Assembly (NCBI GenBank): GCA_951394045.1
Contig: OX595993.1
Location: 496,001 to 560,000 of the forward strand
Source of the DNA: Nitzschia sp. DOCU1
Taxonomy: Eukaryota > Bacillariophyta > Bacillariophyceae > Bacillariales > Bacillariaceae
DNA: 64,000 nt
Direction of reading: 5' to 3'
Positions 9,478 through 17,796 of the stretch are shown one piece after another. Numbering within the stretch: the stretch's first letter is position 1; every line of letters begins with the position of its first letter. The position numbers were made by a program, and so were the translations under genes. The notes beneath the pieces were generated by a model. That model did no database searches. It saw nothing but the letters and a program-made list of their open reading frames with translations, and was not told the DNA's origin.

Positions 9478-10374
9478 ATGCCGCTGAATACCAAGATAGG
9501 GCTTTCAACCCCAGTTTTTGTCTTTACTTTGGTGTTTCTGCCCTTTATGGGCTATTTTATGCATCAATTGAAGAACATCGAGAAACCGCCACCCGACTTT
9601 GGAAGTGGAAGCATGTTTGATCAGATTGCTACGCGATATGACATGATAAATCGAGTACTAGCATTACACATGGATGTTGGGTGGAGAAAAGAAATGTCTC
9701 GTCGAGTTCGAGAACGCCTTCCTTCCCAAAATGATGGCCCAGTTCGGCTTTTGGATGTCGCGACGGGAACCGCCGATGTGGCTCTCCAACTGGCCGCCGA
9801 CATTCCTTCTTCTACTATCATGGGAGTGGATCCGTCCAACAACATGCTAGAAGTGGGTCGAGCTAAGATTGCAGAGCAAGGTCTGTCGAGTCGGATAGAA
9901 CTTGTCACTGGTGACGCCCGCGATTTCTCTAACTGGAACGCCGACACCTTTGACGCCGCTACCATGGCTTTTGGAATTCGAAATGTTCCGGAACGAGATG
10001 TTGCCCTATGTCAAATTCTTCGATTGCTAAAGCCTTCCGGTACCGTGGGGATTCTCGAGTTTTCCGAGCCCGATGACTCGCATGGAGTCCTGGGGTTCTT
10101 TGCCCGTCTCTTTATTCGACACATTGTACCGATTGTCGGAGGCATTCTAAGTGGGGCCCCAAAGGAATATGCTCATTTGCAAAATTCCATCAAGGATTTC
10201 CCCACACCACCTCAATTTCGAGAGTTGATGCAGAATCTTTCGTGCGAGTGGGGCCATTTCGACATGGAACCGATCGTACACATGAACTTTGGAAGTGTTC
10301 AGCTATACATTGGATCCGCCGTGAAGCCGGAGCCAAAAGTCGAGGAAATGGCAAGCGATAATGAAACACACTGA
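9478..10374 (+). CDS. ubiE: UbiE/COQ5/MenG-type quinone-ring C-methyltransferase
   Basis: A single-exon 298-residue SAM-dependent methyltransferase. A hydrophobic N-terminal segment (residues 10-28) precedes the UbiE signature FDQIATRYDMINRVLALHMDVGWR. The SAM-binding motif I is LLDVATGTADVAL at about 91-103, followed by GVDPSNNMLEVGR and the FGIRNVPERD motif typical of the family. The reaction is C-methylation of a prenylated quinone ring: demethylphylloquinone in plastids, demethoxyubiquinone in mitochondria, or demethylmenaquinone in bacteria. Which quinone is made cannot be decided from the motifs. The N-terminal span lacks a clear A-F plastid motif, so a mitochondrial COQ5 or a membrane-anchored enzyme remain options. 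Confidence 0.85.
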   Translation: MPLNTKIGLSTPVFVFTLVFLPFMGYFMHQLKNIEKPPPDFGSGSMFDQIATRYDMINRVLALHMDVGWRKEMSRRVRERLPSQNDGPVRLLDVATGTADVALQLAADIPSSTIMGVDPSNNMLEVGRAKIAEQGLSSRIELVTGDARDFSNWNADTFDAATMAFGIRNVPERDVALCQILRLLKPSGTVGILEFSEPDDSHGVLGFFARLFIRHIVPIVGGILSGAPKEYAHLQNSIKDFPTPPQFRELMQNLSCEWGHFDMEPIVHMNFGSVQLYIGSAVKPEPKVEEMASDNETH

Positions 10375-10619
10375 TTGTAATATTTTTGGAGGTGGAGATA
10401 ACTTCTTGTAGTCATCTCAGGACTAAAATTCATTGCAGATCTTAGTAGTCGACTGGAACGGAGTTCAGTAGCTATTGCTGGGTTGTGAATTCGTACTGCT
10501 AACAGAAGGACTACTTTGAAGCTGGCGCCGTTATCACTTCTTTGAACATTGTAATCTTCCGCATCGCGAGAAGTAACTATTGCCTAAAGATAGCAATTGG
10601 CATGTCCTCGGCCTGTCTG

Positions 10620-11277
10620 TTAAAGCAGACCCGTGAAAAAAACCAGGGCAACAAGCAGACATGAATAATCCGACGAGTAAACAGTTCCAGATGACTCCTC
10701 CGCAGCCGCCGGTTCGTCACCAGTAGAATCAGATGTTGAAGTAGGCGTCCCTTCTCCATCACCGCCACTTCCTCCTCCCCCACCTCCTCCTCCCGTTGAA
10801 GCGGGTTGTGCAGTGCTGGGCGCGGCAACAGGCGCTGCTGTTGGAGGATCGCCGACTTGATACTGACTTGGGGGGCATTTGTTGATTGGATCTGTGGAAC
10901 GATAGTTGAGGAAAAACTTATCTGGTCCCTCAATCTTTAGAAAGAACAAGATAATTGTACGGCGGAAATAAGAATGCGACTTTTAGGCAATCGTACGCTC
11001 GTCACCAGAGGTATCATCTGGAGTCAGCTGCTGGACTAATACTTACTCGGCAATTTCCATCAATGACAGTAAGTCTGCATCCGCCAGAACTAGTATCTTC
11101 AAGAGAACAGCAACTGCCCGAAATATCCGAGACTGCGATGAAGTCTTCGCATGACATTTCTGTCGTTTCGACTAGCGGAAACATCTCCGTTTTGGTCCCT
11201 TGTGAGTTCACAGATGCAAGGCAGCTGAGGCCAAAAAACAAAGCGAAGAGAACTTGCTTCATGGTAAATGGCAGCAT
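10620..11277 (-). CDS. secreted GPI-type surface protein, copy A
   Basis: Two exons on the minus strand, 11277-11047 and 10934-10620, with a 112-nt GTAAGT...AAG intron of phase 0; 181 residues. The order is signal peptide (MLPFTMKQVLFALFFGL...), a compact Cys-containing domain (MSCEDF, GSCCSLEDTSSGGCR, VIDGNCR), a conserved DPINKCPPSQYQVGDPP segment encoded after the splice, a Pro/Thr/Gly/Ser-rich linker, and a C-terminal hydrophobic tail after a small-residue patch. The last part fits a GPI-anchor signal. The function is unknown; a cell-wall or surface role is inferred. A paralogue with the same intron lies about 1.5 kb away at 12097-12775. Confidence 0.75.
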
Positions 11278-11574
11278 GTATTGGTGGAAATACAGCAGTA
11301 GGTGACACAAATGGTTTCAAAGAATGGCAGGTACTTTTCGGATTTCACTTCCATTGTCTGGCGCCATCGGATGTCGGTGGGCGGGAAGTGTTGGACATTC
11401 GGAGAGAGTGTCCGGTAGGCGCCTTATTTCATGTCCATCTTGGACATAACATCGTGCCAAAATGACGACTAAAAGAACAGAATAATTCCGATGTAGCCGA
11501 AAACTATCGTTCAATCGTGTCAATGGATGGCATCAATTTTTGGCGGACTTATGACCTTCCACGATACACCACAG

Positions 11575-11912
11575 TCATCGTCGCTCTGACGCCGATATTC
11601 CCTCACTTTTCGCCAAAACCGATTTGCGTAAGTATCTTTCGGAATAATCGACTTGCCCGATCAGCTCTTTCTTCACTCCGCGACGCACATCAACCACGAC
11701 AAAATGCCCTTCAGCCGGAGATGCATGATGTACAAAGCCACTATCCAAACCCCCTCCAACACACGGCATGTTGTTCAATCTTCAAGAAGGATGCGCTTGT
11801 CCCTTCTTGGACCCCCGGGTGGCCTCATTTATTTCAGCAGTATTTCTTCTTAGTGAACGGATACAGTCAAGTAAGCAGAAAATCATTGGCTCGCGGTTGG
11901 CGCAAGTCGTAA
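11575..11912 (-). pseudogene. decayed Cys-rich ORF, copy A
   Basis: The minus strand here aligns with the Cys-rich frame at 13078-13407. PCVGGGLDSG corresponds to ICVGYGFDSGCC and EINEATRG to EANETTRC. In this copy a stop codon interrupts the frame at about 11787-11789 and most of the cysteines are lost. I read it as the degenerate partner produced when the whole 1.5-kb unit was duplicated. Confidence 0.4.
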
Positions 11913-12096
11913 TGACAAACTTCCTGCTGCGGTTGCAAAGTTCTACTGGCTCGATTCCTGTCTTGTGAAGCCGTTCTGCTACAAAGACGATTTTGACGTT
12001 GGCACTGTTAATACATTTTTGAACATTGTAATCGTCCGCACGACCAGAATGACACACTACCTATCGACAGGATTTCCCAACGTACCGGCCTGTACG

Positions 12097-12775
12097 CTAA
12101 AGCAGACTCATGAAAACAGCAACCACAGCAACAAACAGACGGGAATAATAAGACGAGTCCACAGCTCCAGATGACTCCTCCTCCGCAGCCGCCGGTTCGC
12201 CACCGGTAGAATCAGATGTCGACGTAGGCATCGTTTCTCCATCAGCGGTACTTCCTCCTCCCGTTGAAGGTGACTTTTCAGTGGGCGCGGGAACAGGCGC
12301 CGGTGTTGGAGGATCGCCGACTTGATACTGACTTGGGGGGCATTTATTGATTGGATCTGTGGAATAAAAGTTGATGAAAAACGTATCATCACCCTCAATC
12401 TTTGGGAGCAACAAAAGAATGGTTCGGCAGAAGAAGAAATGAGAACACGGCAACTTAGGCAATCGTACGCTCGTCCGCAGAAATATCTTCGCAAGTCGCT
12501 GCTGTACTACAACTTACTCGACAATTTCCATCAATGACAGTAATTCTACATCCGCCAGAACTAGTATCGTCAAGAGAACAGCAGCTGCCTGTAAGATCAT
12601 GGGTCGCGATCAATTCGTCGCATGTCATATTTGTCGACGTGACAAGGGGAAACTCTGCGGTTTTGGTCGCTTGGGTGTTAGCAGATGTTGGGTCGCATTG
12701 GGAGGAGTTTACAGGTGCATAGCGGCTGAGGGCAACACACAAAACGAAGAGAACTTGCTTCATGGTAAACGGCAT
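12097..12775 (-). CDS. secreted GPI-type surface protein, copy B
   Basis: Exons 12775-12518 and 12399-12097, 118-nt phase-0 intron at the same site as in copy A; 186 residues. Signal peptide, Cys domain (MTCDEL, GSCCSLDDTSSGGCR, VIDGNCR), the IEGDDTFFINFYSTDP segment joined by splicing, a Pro/Ser/Thr-rich linker and a hydrophobic C-terminal tail (LFVAVVAVFMSLL) suited to GPI anchoring. The N-terminus carries an extra CDPTSANTQ insertion relative to copy A. The linker differs in length between the copies, while the Cys core and the post-intron block are nearly invariant, which suggests selection on the folded domain. Confidence 0.75.
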
Positions 12776-13077
12776 GTATTCCTGGAAAGACAGCAGTATG
12801 TGCCAGAAAGGCATTGATACAATGGAAGGTGCTCAGATTCAATTCGGAATTTCACTTTCATATGATAGAGTCTGCCGCAATCGCAAGGCGGGATTTGGAC
12901 ACTCCGAGAGTTAGTGCATGTGGCCGCTTGATGACAGATACTACTAATAGGCGCTTTATTTCATGTGCAGCTGGAACAATGCATCGTGCCAAAATGACGA
13001 CGAAAGAACAGAATGGTTACGAATCAGTCCAAACTATCGTTCAATCATGTCAATGGAGAGCGACCTTAATCGATAGA

Positions 13078-13407
13078 TCAGTGTTCATTCCCGCATTGTT
13101 TCGCCCAAGACCGGCGATGCGATGCATGGATGGATGATTTCTTTCCCAGACGACTCACACGAATGAACTGCTGCGTGCCAAAACCGCCCGTTGCGATAAA
13201 AGTCGCCGAAAGATACCCGCGACGATGCCCCGTCACGGGAGATGTACAGCAGCCGCTATCGAAGCCATATCCAACACATATTTTACCGTTTTGCTTTCTA
13301 GTACAACATGTTCGAGGACAGCGGGTAGTCTCATTTGCCTCACAGCGTTTCTTCGTGACAAACGGGGACAGTCTAGCACCTAGAAGTTTGGTTCTTTGGT
13401 GGCGCAA
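13078..13407 (-). CDS. Cys-rich ORF, copy B
   Basis: The frame encodes 109 residues with a cysteine pattern RCEANETTRCPRTCC, then ICVGYGFDSGCC. The spacing recalls the short Cys-rich (ShK-like) segments frequent in secreted diatom proteins. No signal peptide is present at the only Met, so upstream exons may be missing or the frame may be a remnant. It lies upstream of the GPI-type gene on the same strand, and the arrangement is duplicated at 11575-11912. I cannot assign a function. Confidence 0.35.
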   Translation of the reverse strand: MRHQRTKLLGARLSPFVTKKRCEANETTRCPRTCCTRKQNGKICVGYGFDSGCCTSPVTGHRRGYLSATFIATGGFGTQQFIRVSRLGKKSSIHASHRRSWAKQCGNEH

Positions 13408-13470
13408 GTAATACTAGCAAGCTTCGTATTATTGTTGCGACGTTTTACCGGCTGTGTTAGACACATACCA

Positions 13471-14744
13471 AAACGGACAGCTCCGAGGCAACGACCTTTT
13501 TGTAGTCCCGTGTACTAGAAAAGACTACTAGTCGTGATGGCGACGAGGTCGTTGTCGTACTACTCATGCATCTCGCCGCGACCGTTTTCGCCATTGACAG
13601 CTCCAAAACCATCCTCTTGATCATGTTTGAAGAGATCTTGAAAACAGTATTGTTGCATTCAAATACAACATTTTCTTGTAGAAACTAGAAGCGATCCTAC
13701 TACCACACCTCTTGTTGAAATGAACGGCCGCGGGAATCTCCAGCATCCTAGTTGGATTTTTTGTTGATTCGTGTTATATGACTTTTTGCCAGGTTTCGAT
13801 ACCGTTCATCGCCAAGAGCCATCTTTTGGTGGTTTCTTTTGGCCATCTCCACAATCATAACTTTCCTTTGAAAGAAAAACACACACTCCATTTGATACCC
13901 CTTGAAATACATTGCAACTTCTCTTGCATCTCTACTAACCTTGGCGAGTCCAGAAAGATGGACTAGTTTGGGTTAGCAGAGTGCAAGAGGAGTTGCAATG
14001 AATTTCTCAAGTCGAGAGAACATCGATGCACGTCGTCGTCTCTTTCCTGTTCTCTGGCAGCGCAACATTTCTTGCATGGAATGGATCATCATGTTCGCCC
14101 AGAGAATGATAGGCAGCCTCGGCACTTGACACGAGCACCATATGGACAATGACTTCTTCTCACGTTACTTTCGTTGTCATGCAGTTTTCCTTCCTTAGTA
14201 GGTTGGTTACCCTGCCGCAACGGATCAAATGAGGAGAGTGACGGCGACCTATGGGCTTGGGGCGCGCCTGTTCCACATGACATGATTCTCCCTAACCGCG
14301 TTTGCTGCTTCTGTAGCCAAAACGCCATTTGTTGTGAATACCCGGTGAGTGTCACCCTCTCGATCCGATCCCCATCATCTTCCCCGCGAGAGGCCATATG
14401 GAGTTGACATTTTATTTGACTTTATCATTCATCGATTTGTAAGCATCATGGCCTCGGTGTCGTACTCCATTACGTCAATACCAACATTGCTGCGACAATG
14501 ACGAAATTTCACAATCTGCTGTTGTGACCATCAGGGTATAGGTCAATCAAAGCAGCGAAGAGGATCATCATCATCCATTGAATGATCATCGTCGTCGTTT
14601 TTGAATGGATTTTGTCGGGAGCAAAAAAAACGTTGAGTTTTCTCATTACGGCCGTTGAATCTTTGGTGGCGGATGAGGGGCTATAATGATGGAGGGGATA
14701 CCCAAAAGCTTCGGGGGTCTAACCTGGAATAATTCCACGTGGAT
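13471..14744. other. intergenic region
   Basis: No convincing gene. It contains a long imperfect hairpin at 13910-14000 (listed separately). A minus-strand frame at 14089-14397 has no recognisable features. Confidence 0.45.
13910..14000. repeat. long imperfect hairpin
   Basis: CATTGCAACTTCTCTTGC at 13910 pairs with GCAAGAGGAGTTGCAATG ending at 14000. The pairing continues through CTAACC/GGTTAG and GAGTCC/GGACTAG, giving arms of about 40 bases around an 8-10 base loop. There is one bulge and a few mismatches. It could be a MITE-like remnant or a small-RNA precursor shape. Confidence 0.5.
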
Positions 14745-14899
14745 CCGTTATTTCCCCGAAGGAGTGGCATGGTTTAGTCTAGTTAGTCAAGCCGGGTGTT
14801 CGTATCCCGCGCGGTAATGCCATAATATTTTGTTGTGATGACTTATTACTCTTGTTACGTTTTGAGTGGCTCCGAGTCACTCAGTCGATGATTTCTCGG
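14745..14899 (+). repeat. 5' LTR, containing a tRNA-like segment
   Basis: 155 bases shared with 21253-21407, differing at one base (GACTTATT versus GACATATT). The ends do not show the usual TG...CA. Bases 14764-14823 can fold like a reduced tRNA: a 7-bp stem GTGGCAT/ATGCCAT (one G-U) encloses a 5-bp hairpin (GGTTT/AAGCC) and a hairpin with the loop TGTTCGTAT. An A-box-like TAGTCTAGTTAG and a B-box-like GTTCGTATCC fall in the right places. No anticodon arm is present. No TGG-type primer site follows the LTR. Confidence 0.8.
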
Positions 14900-15489
14900 T
14901 TTATCAGACCCAACATGCTAACTACAACACCTGGGGAGGTGTCGACAATACCTGGCTCTTCGATTGATGAAGGGAGAGTCGGCGAAAGAGCAAAAGAAAG
15001 AGGCTCATGGTCGTCAACCATGTTTCGTGTCGAGCATCGCGAAACGACGATTCAGCTGGCGTTGCTCGCTTCGGGCGCGCGCAGCCATCTCGCCACACGG
15101 GTGGACGCACCCACAACCGCACCATGCTCGGTGCGCTGCAGCACGGGCTTTCTCCGGCATAATGCATGGCAATAAAGGTCTTGAAAACGGAGAAACCCAT
15201 ATAAATAAAATTGACCACGTCAGACGGAGCATATGTCTCCGCCTTGATGGGCATATACAAATGACGACGTGTCACCTCATTTCTCACCCTTTAGCCCAAT
15301 CAGATGTGTTGAACATGAAAAGGAAATTCCAAGAGGATGTGCTGCTTTCCAATGCAAATGGCCTGCATCTCGGCTCGATGTTTTCGGACGCTTTCGACGC
15401 GTCTCGGAATTGATGTTTTGTGTTCCCTCACACCGAGACTTTTGTTTTCTTGACAACTTGTTGTGTTATCTTGCTTCTTTACTGTTACT

Positions 15490-16956
15490 ATGGCTGCTGC
15501 TGCTGTTGACCCTGCTGTGCAGGAATTTGCTGGCTACCTTGGCGACGTCCTTGCTTTTGATCCTGAGATCATTGAGGCATTGCTCTGGCAAGGTTACTCA
15601 AAGTTTGACGACGTGAAAAGTATCGTTGATGAGGATGAGTTGGATGCTTTGTTCTCCGCCATCCGCCGTCCTGGCGGTACTATACTCAACAACAATAACG
15701 TGGAGATTAACAACCCCGGTACCTTTATGGGGACCAACCAGCAGAAACGCTTCCGTCAGTTGGTCTATTATATGCGTTACATGGAGACGATCCAGAGGGA
15801 ATTTGTTGTTGCCGAGGCTTCGCTTGGTCGTTTGACCAGATTGTGGAAGTTTAAGGTCGACCTGGATAGGATTAAGAAAGACGGCAACCCCTCTCTACCG
15901 GAGAAGTTTACTACGGCTAAAAAGTCGAGGGAGACGATTGAGGACATCGATTCTTGGATTGGTTCCTCCTATGGAATCGAGGGGACTCCTTTGGAGTATA
16001 TCGTCCGTCCCGAAGTCCAGCTGCCTGCCACCGATCCCGGGTTCGGAAATCCTACCTTTCGTTCTGAGTTGATTCGTCGTGCTCACCACACGGGAGACAC
16101 CTTCCAGATCGACAATGAAACGGTTTTCAATCTCATGCGGCATGTTACTCACGGCACCGATGCGTGGGCATTTGTTAAGCAGTTCGACCGCACCAAAGAC
16201 GGACGGTCCGCCTACTTGTCGTTCAAGGCGCAGTATGCTGGTGCCTCTCATATCAGTCAAGTGAAGAATAAGGCGGAGAATACTCTCAACACCATCTTCT
16301 GGAATGGCAAGGCGCGGAATTTCCAATGGGATGGCTTCATTGCGCGTCACAGGAGTGCCTTTGCCGACCTGGAGGCTTACGGAGAAGGCCGTACAGATGA
16401 GGCTAAGGTGCGCAATTTGCTCTCACGTATCACTGACGAGCGTCTTGCTGTTGCAAAGGGAGTTGTTTTCTCGAATGCGGCTCTTTTGACGAATTACCAG
16501 CAGGCCATTGATTATCTCGGAGGCCAGCTTGATGCGGCTGAGAGTATGGTAAAATCAGCACTACCGAGGAATATTTCGAGCACCACCAGCTCGGGCGGCG
16601 ATGGACGAGGTGGACGAGGTCGCGGTGGAAGAGGCCGTGGACGAGGTTTTGGAAGAGGTGGTGGTAGAGGCGGTCGAGGCCGAGGACGTGGAGGTGGCAG
16701 CGGAGGAAGATTTTCCGAATCAGGTCACCTACTCAATAATGGCTCGTACCCCTTTGCTATCTGGAATACTTTTACAAAGGAGGAGAAGGATTATGTTATG
16801 GATCTCAAGCGCAAGTCGGGAAACCGCAACGTGTCGAGTACTAAGTCGGAGGAAACGCCGACGACCGTGTCTACGAGCGCCCAGAGTGAGACATCATCAA
16901 TGAGCGTCGACAACAGTCATGTTGCCGCTTCTATGACTCGACGAAAGAAGGATTGA
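15490..16956 (+). CDS. copia gag with RGG tail
   Basis: 488 residues from the Met at 15490 (MAAAAVDPAV); an in-frame Met at 15463 is also possible. The body is a mostly helical gag domain. The C-terminal part is a run of GRGGRGRG repeats (about residues 375-415), then an acidic/Ser-rich tail. A CCHC zinc knuckle is absent, so the RGG block probably binds RNA. The ORF ends at a UGA (16954-16956), and the protease follows in the same frame without another stop for 280 codons. Confidence 0.85.
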   Translation: MAAAAVDPAVQEFAGYLGDVLAFDPEIIEALLWQGYSKFDDVKSIVDEDELDALFSAIRRPGGTILNNNNVEINNPGTFMGTNQQKRFRQLVYYMRYMETIQREFVVAEASLGRLTRLWKFKVDLDRIKKDGNPSLPEKFTTAKKSRETIEDIDSWIGSSYGIEGTPLEYIVRPEVQLPATDPGFGNPTFRSELIRRAHHTGDTFQIDNETVFNLMRHVTHGTDAWAFVKQFDRTKDGRSAYLSFKAQYAGASHISQVKNKAENTLNTIFWNGKARNFQWDGFIARHRSAFADLEAYGEGRTDEAKVRNLLSRITDERLAVAKGVVFSNAALLTNYQQAIDYLGGQLDAAESMVKSALPRNISSTTSSGGDGRGGRGRGGRGRGRGFGRGGGRGGRGRGRGGGSGGRFSESGHLLNNGSYPFAIWNTFTKEEKDYVMDLKRKSGNRNVSSTKSEETPTTVSTSAQSETSSMSVDNSHVAASMTRRKKD

Positions 16957-17796
16957 TGCCGTGGCATTTCCTGGCTACGGCGGGTTGTTGCTTCTTATTC
17001 ATCTCACACCACTGTTTCACGCTGCGAACTGGATTCGCACGCCGACACATGCGCATTCTCTCTCGAACATTGTTTTGTCCTCCACACCTACAACACCAAC
17101 ATCAACGTTAGTGGCTTTCATGACAGTATGGAGCCGATCAGAAATGTTACCGAGGCCCTCGTGGCCGTGGCGTATGATTGCCCGGTAACTATGCACACTT
17201 ACATTCTTCTTTTTGACCATGCACTCGTTTTGCCTAATATGTCTTGTCATTTGTTGTGTCCCGACCAACTGAGGGAAAACCAAATTGTTGTAAATGACGT
17301 GGCTTTGCAACGAATCCCACCGGATAAACGTGCAGCCACTGATCACAGTATTTTGGACCCCAAGAGCGGTCTACACATCCCACTACTATACGACAAACCA
17401 TTTTCATATTTTCATGTCAGGAAGCCGACTCGTGCCGAGGCTACTGATCCCATCAACTACATTCATGTCCGTATGACCAGCGAGTTGGAATGGAGGCCAT
17501 CAGATCCAAACTCGAATCTCGTGGAAGAGCATCTTCGGCGACAAGTCGGTGGCGATTCATATTTCAATACGATCTCGGCTACAAATACCACCCAATTGTT
17601 TTCTCTTTCTTCTCTTCTACAGGCCGACGAATGTATCTGCTCTGCATTTCACAACCTTGCTCTTGCCACCGCTTTAGGGGACAGAGTGATGACTACGCTT
17701 TCTGCGATGAAAACGGCAGCAAGATCTACGCTTGTGACTGCTGACCAGTTAGCGCGACGATGCGTATTAGCCTGGAAGCAGCGCAACGAACTTTGA
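16957..17796 (+). CDS. copia pol, protease part (in frame behind gag UGA)
   Basis: I translated the bases directly after the gag stop; the frame is open to 17796. It holds the copia-type aspartic protease CELDSHADTCAF, then VLPNMSCHLLCPDQLREN and the GLHIPLLYD segment, and finishes in the pre-integrase motif TADQLARR. Expression would need readthrough of UGA-UGC or a separate start at 17128. The frame is lost near 17760, where the neighbouring frame takes over. Confidence 0.75.
   Translation, partial: CRGISWLRRVVASYSSHTTVSRCELDSHADTCAFSLEHCFVLHTYNTNINVSGFHDSMEPIRNVTEALVAVAYDCPVTMHTYILLFDHALVLPNMSCHLLCPDQLRENQIVVNDVALQRIPPDKRAATDHSILDPKSGLHIPLLYDKPFSYFHVRKPTRAEATDPINYIHVRMTSELEWRPSDPNSNLVEEHLRRQVGGDSYFNTISATNTTQLFSLSSLLQADECICSAFHNLALATALGDRVMTTLSAMKTAARSTLVTADQLARRCVLAWKQRNEL

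Larger units (their letters stand above)
10530..13470. repeat. tandem duplication of a ~1.5-kb unit
   Basis: Unit A (about 10530-11960) and unit B (about 12010-13470) align along their length. Shared blocks include CTTTGAACATTGTAATC at the start, both exons of the GPI-type gene, the intergenic words ATCGTGCCAAAATGACGAC and AACTATCGTTCAATC, and the Cys-rich ORF. Divergence is clearly higher in the intergenic parts than in exons. Confidence 0.75.

Noticed and set aside
14089..14397. Minus-strand frame of 102 codons left of the copia LTR
   Set aside because: No recognisable features and no upstream signal.
14898..14912. GGTTTATCAGACC after the 5' LTR as a primer-binding site
   Set aside because: It resembles an anticodon arm more than a tRNA 3' end, and I cannot match it to a specific tRNA without a search.
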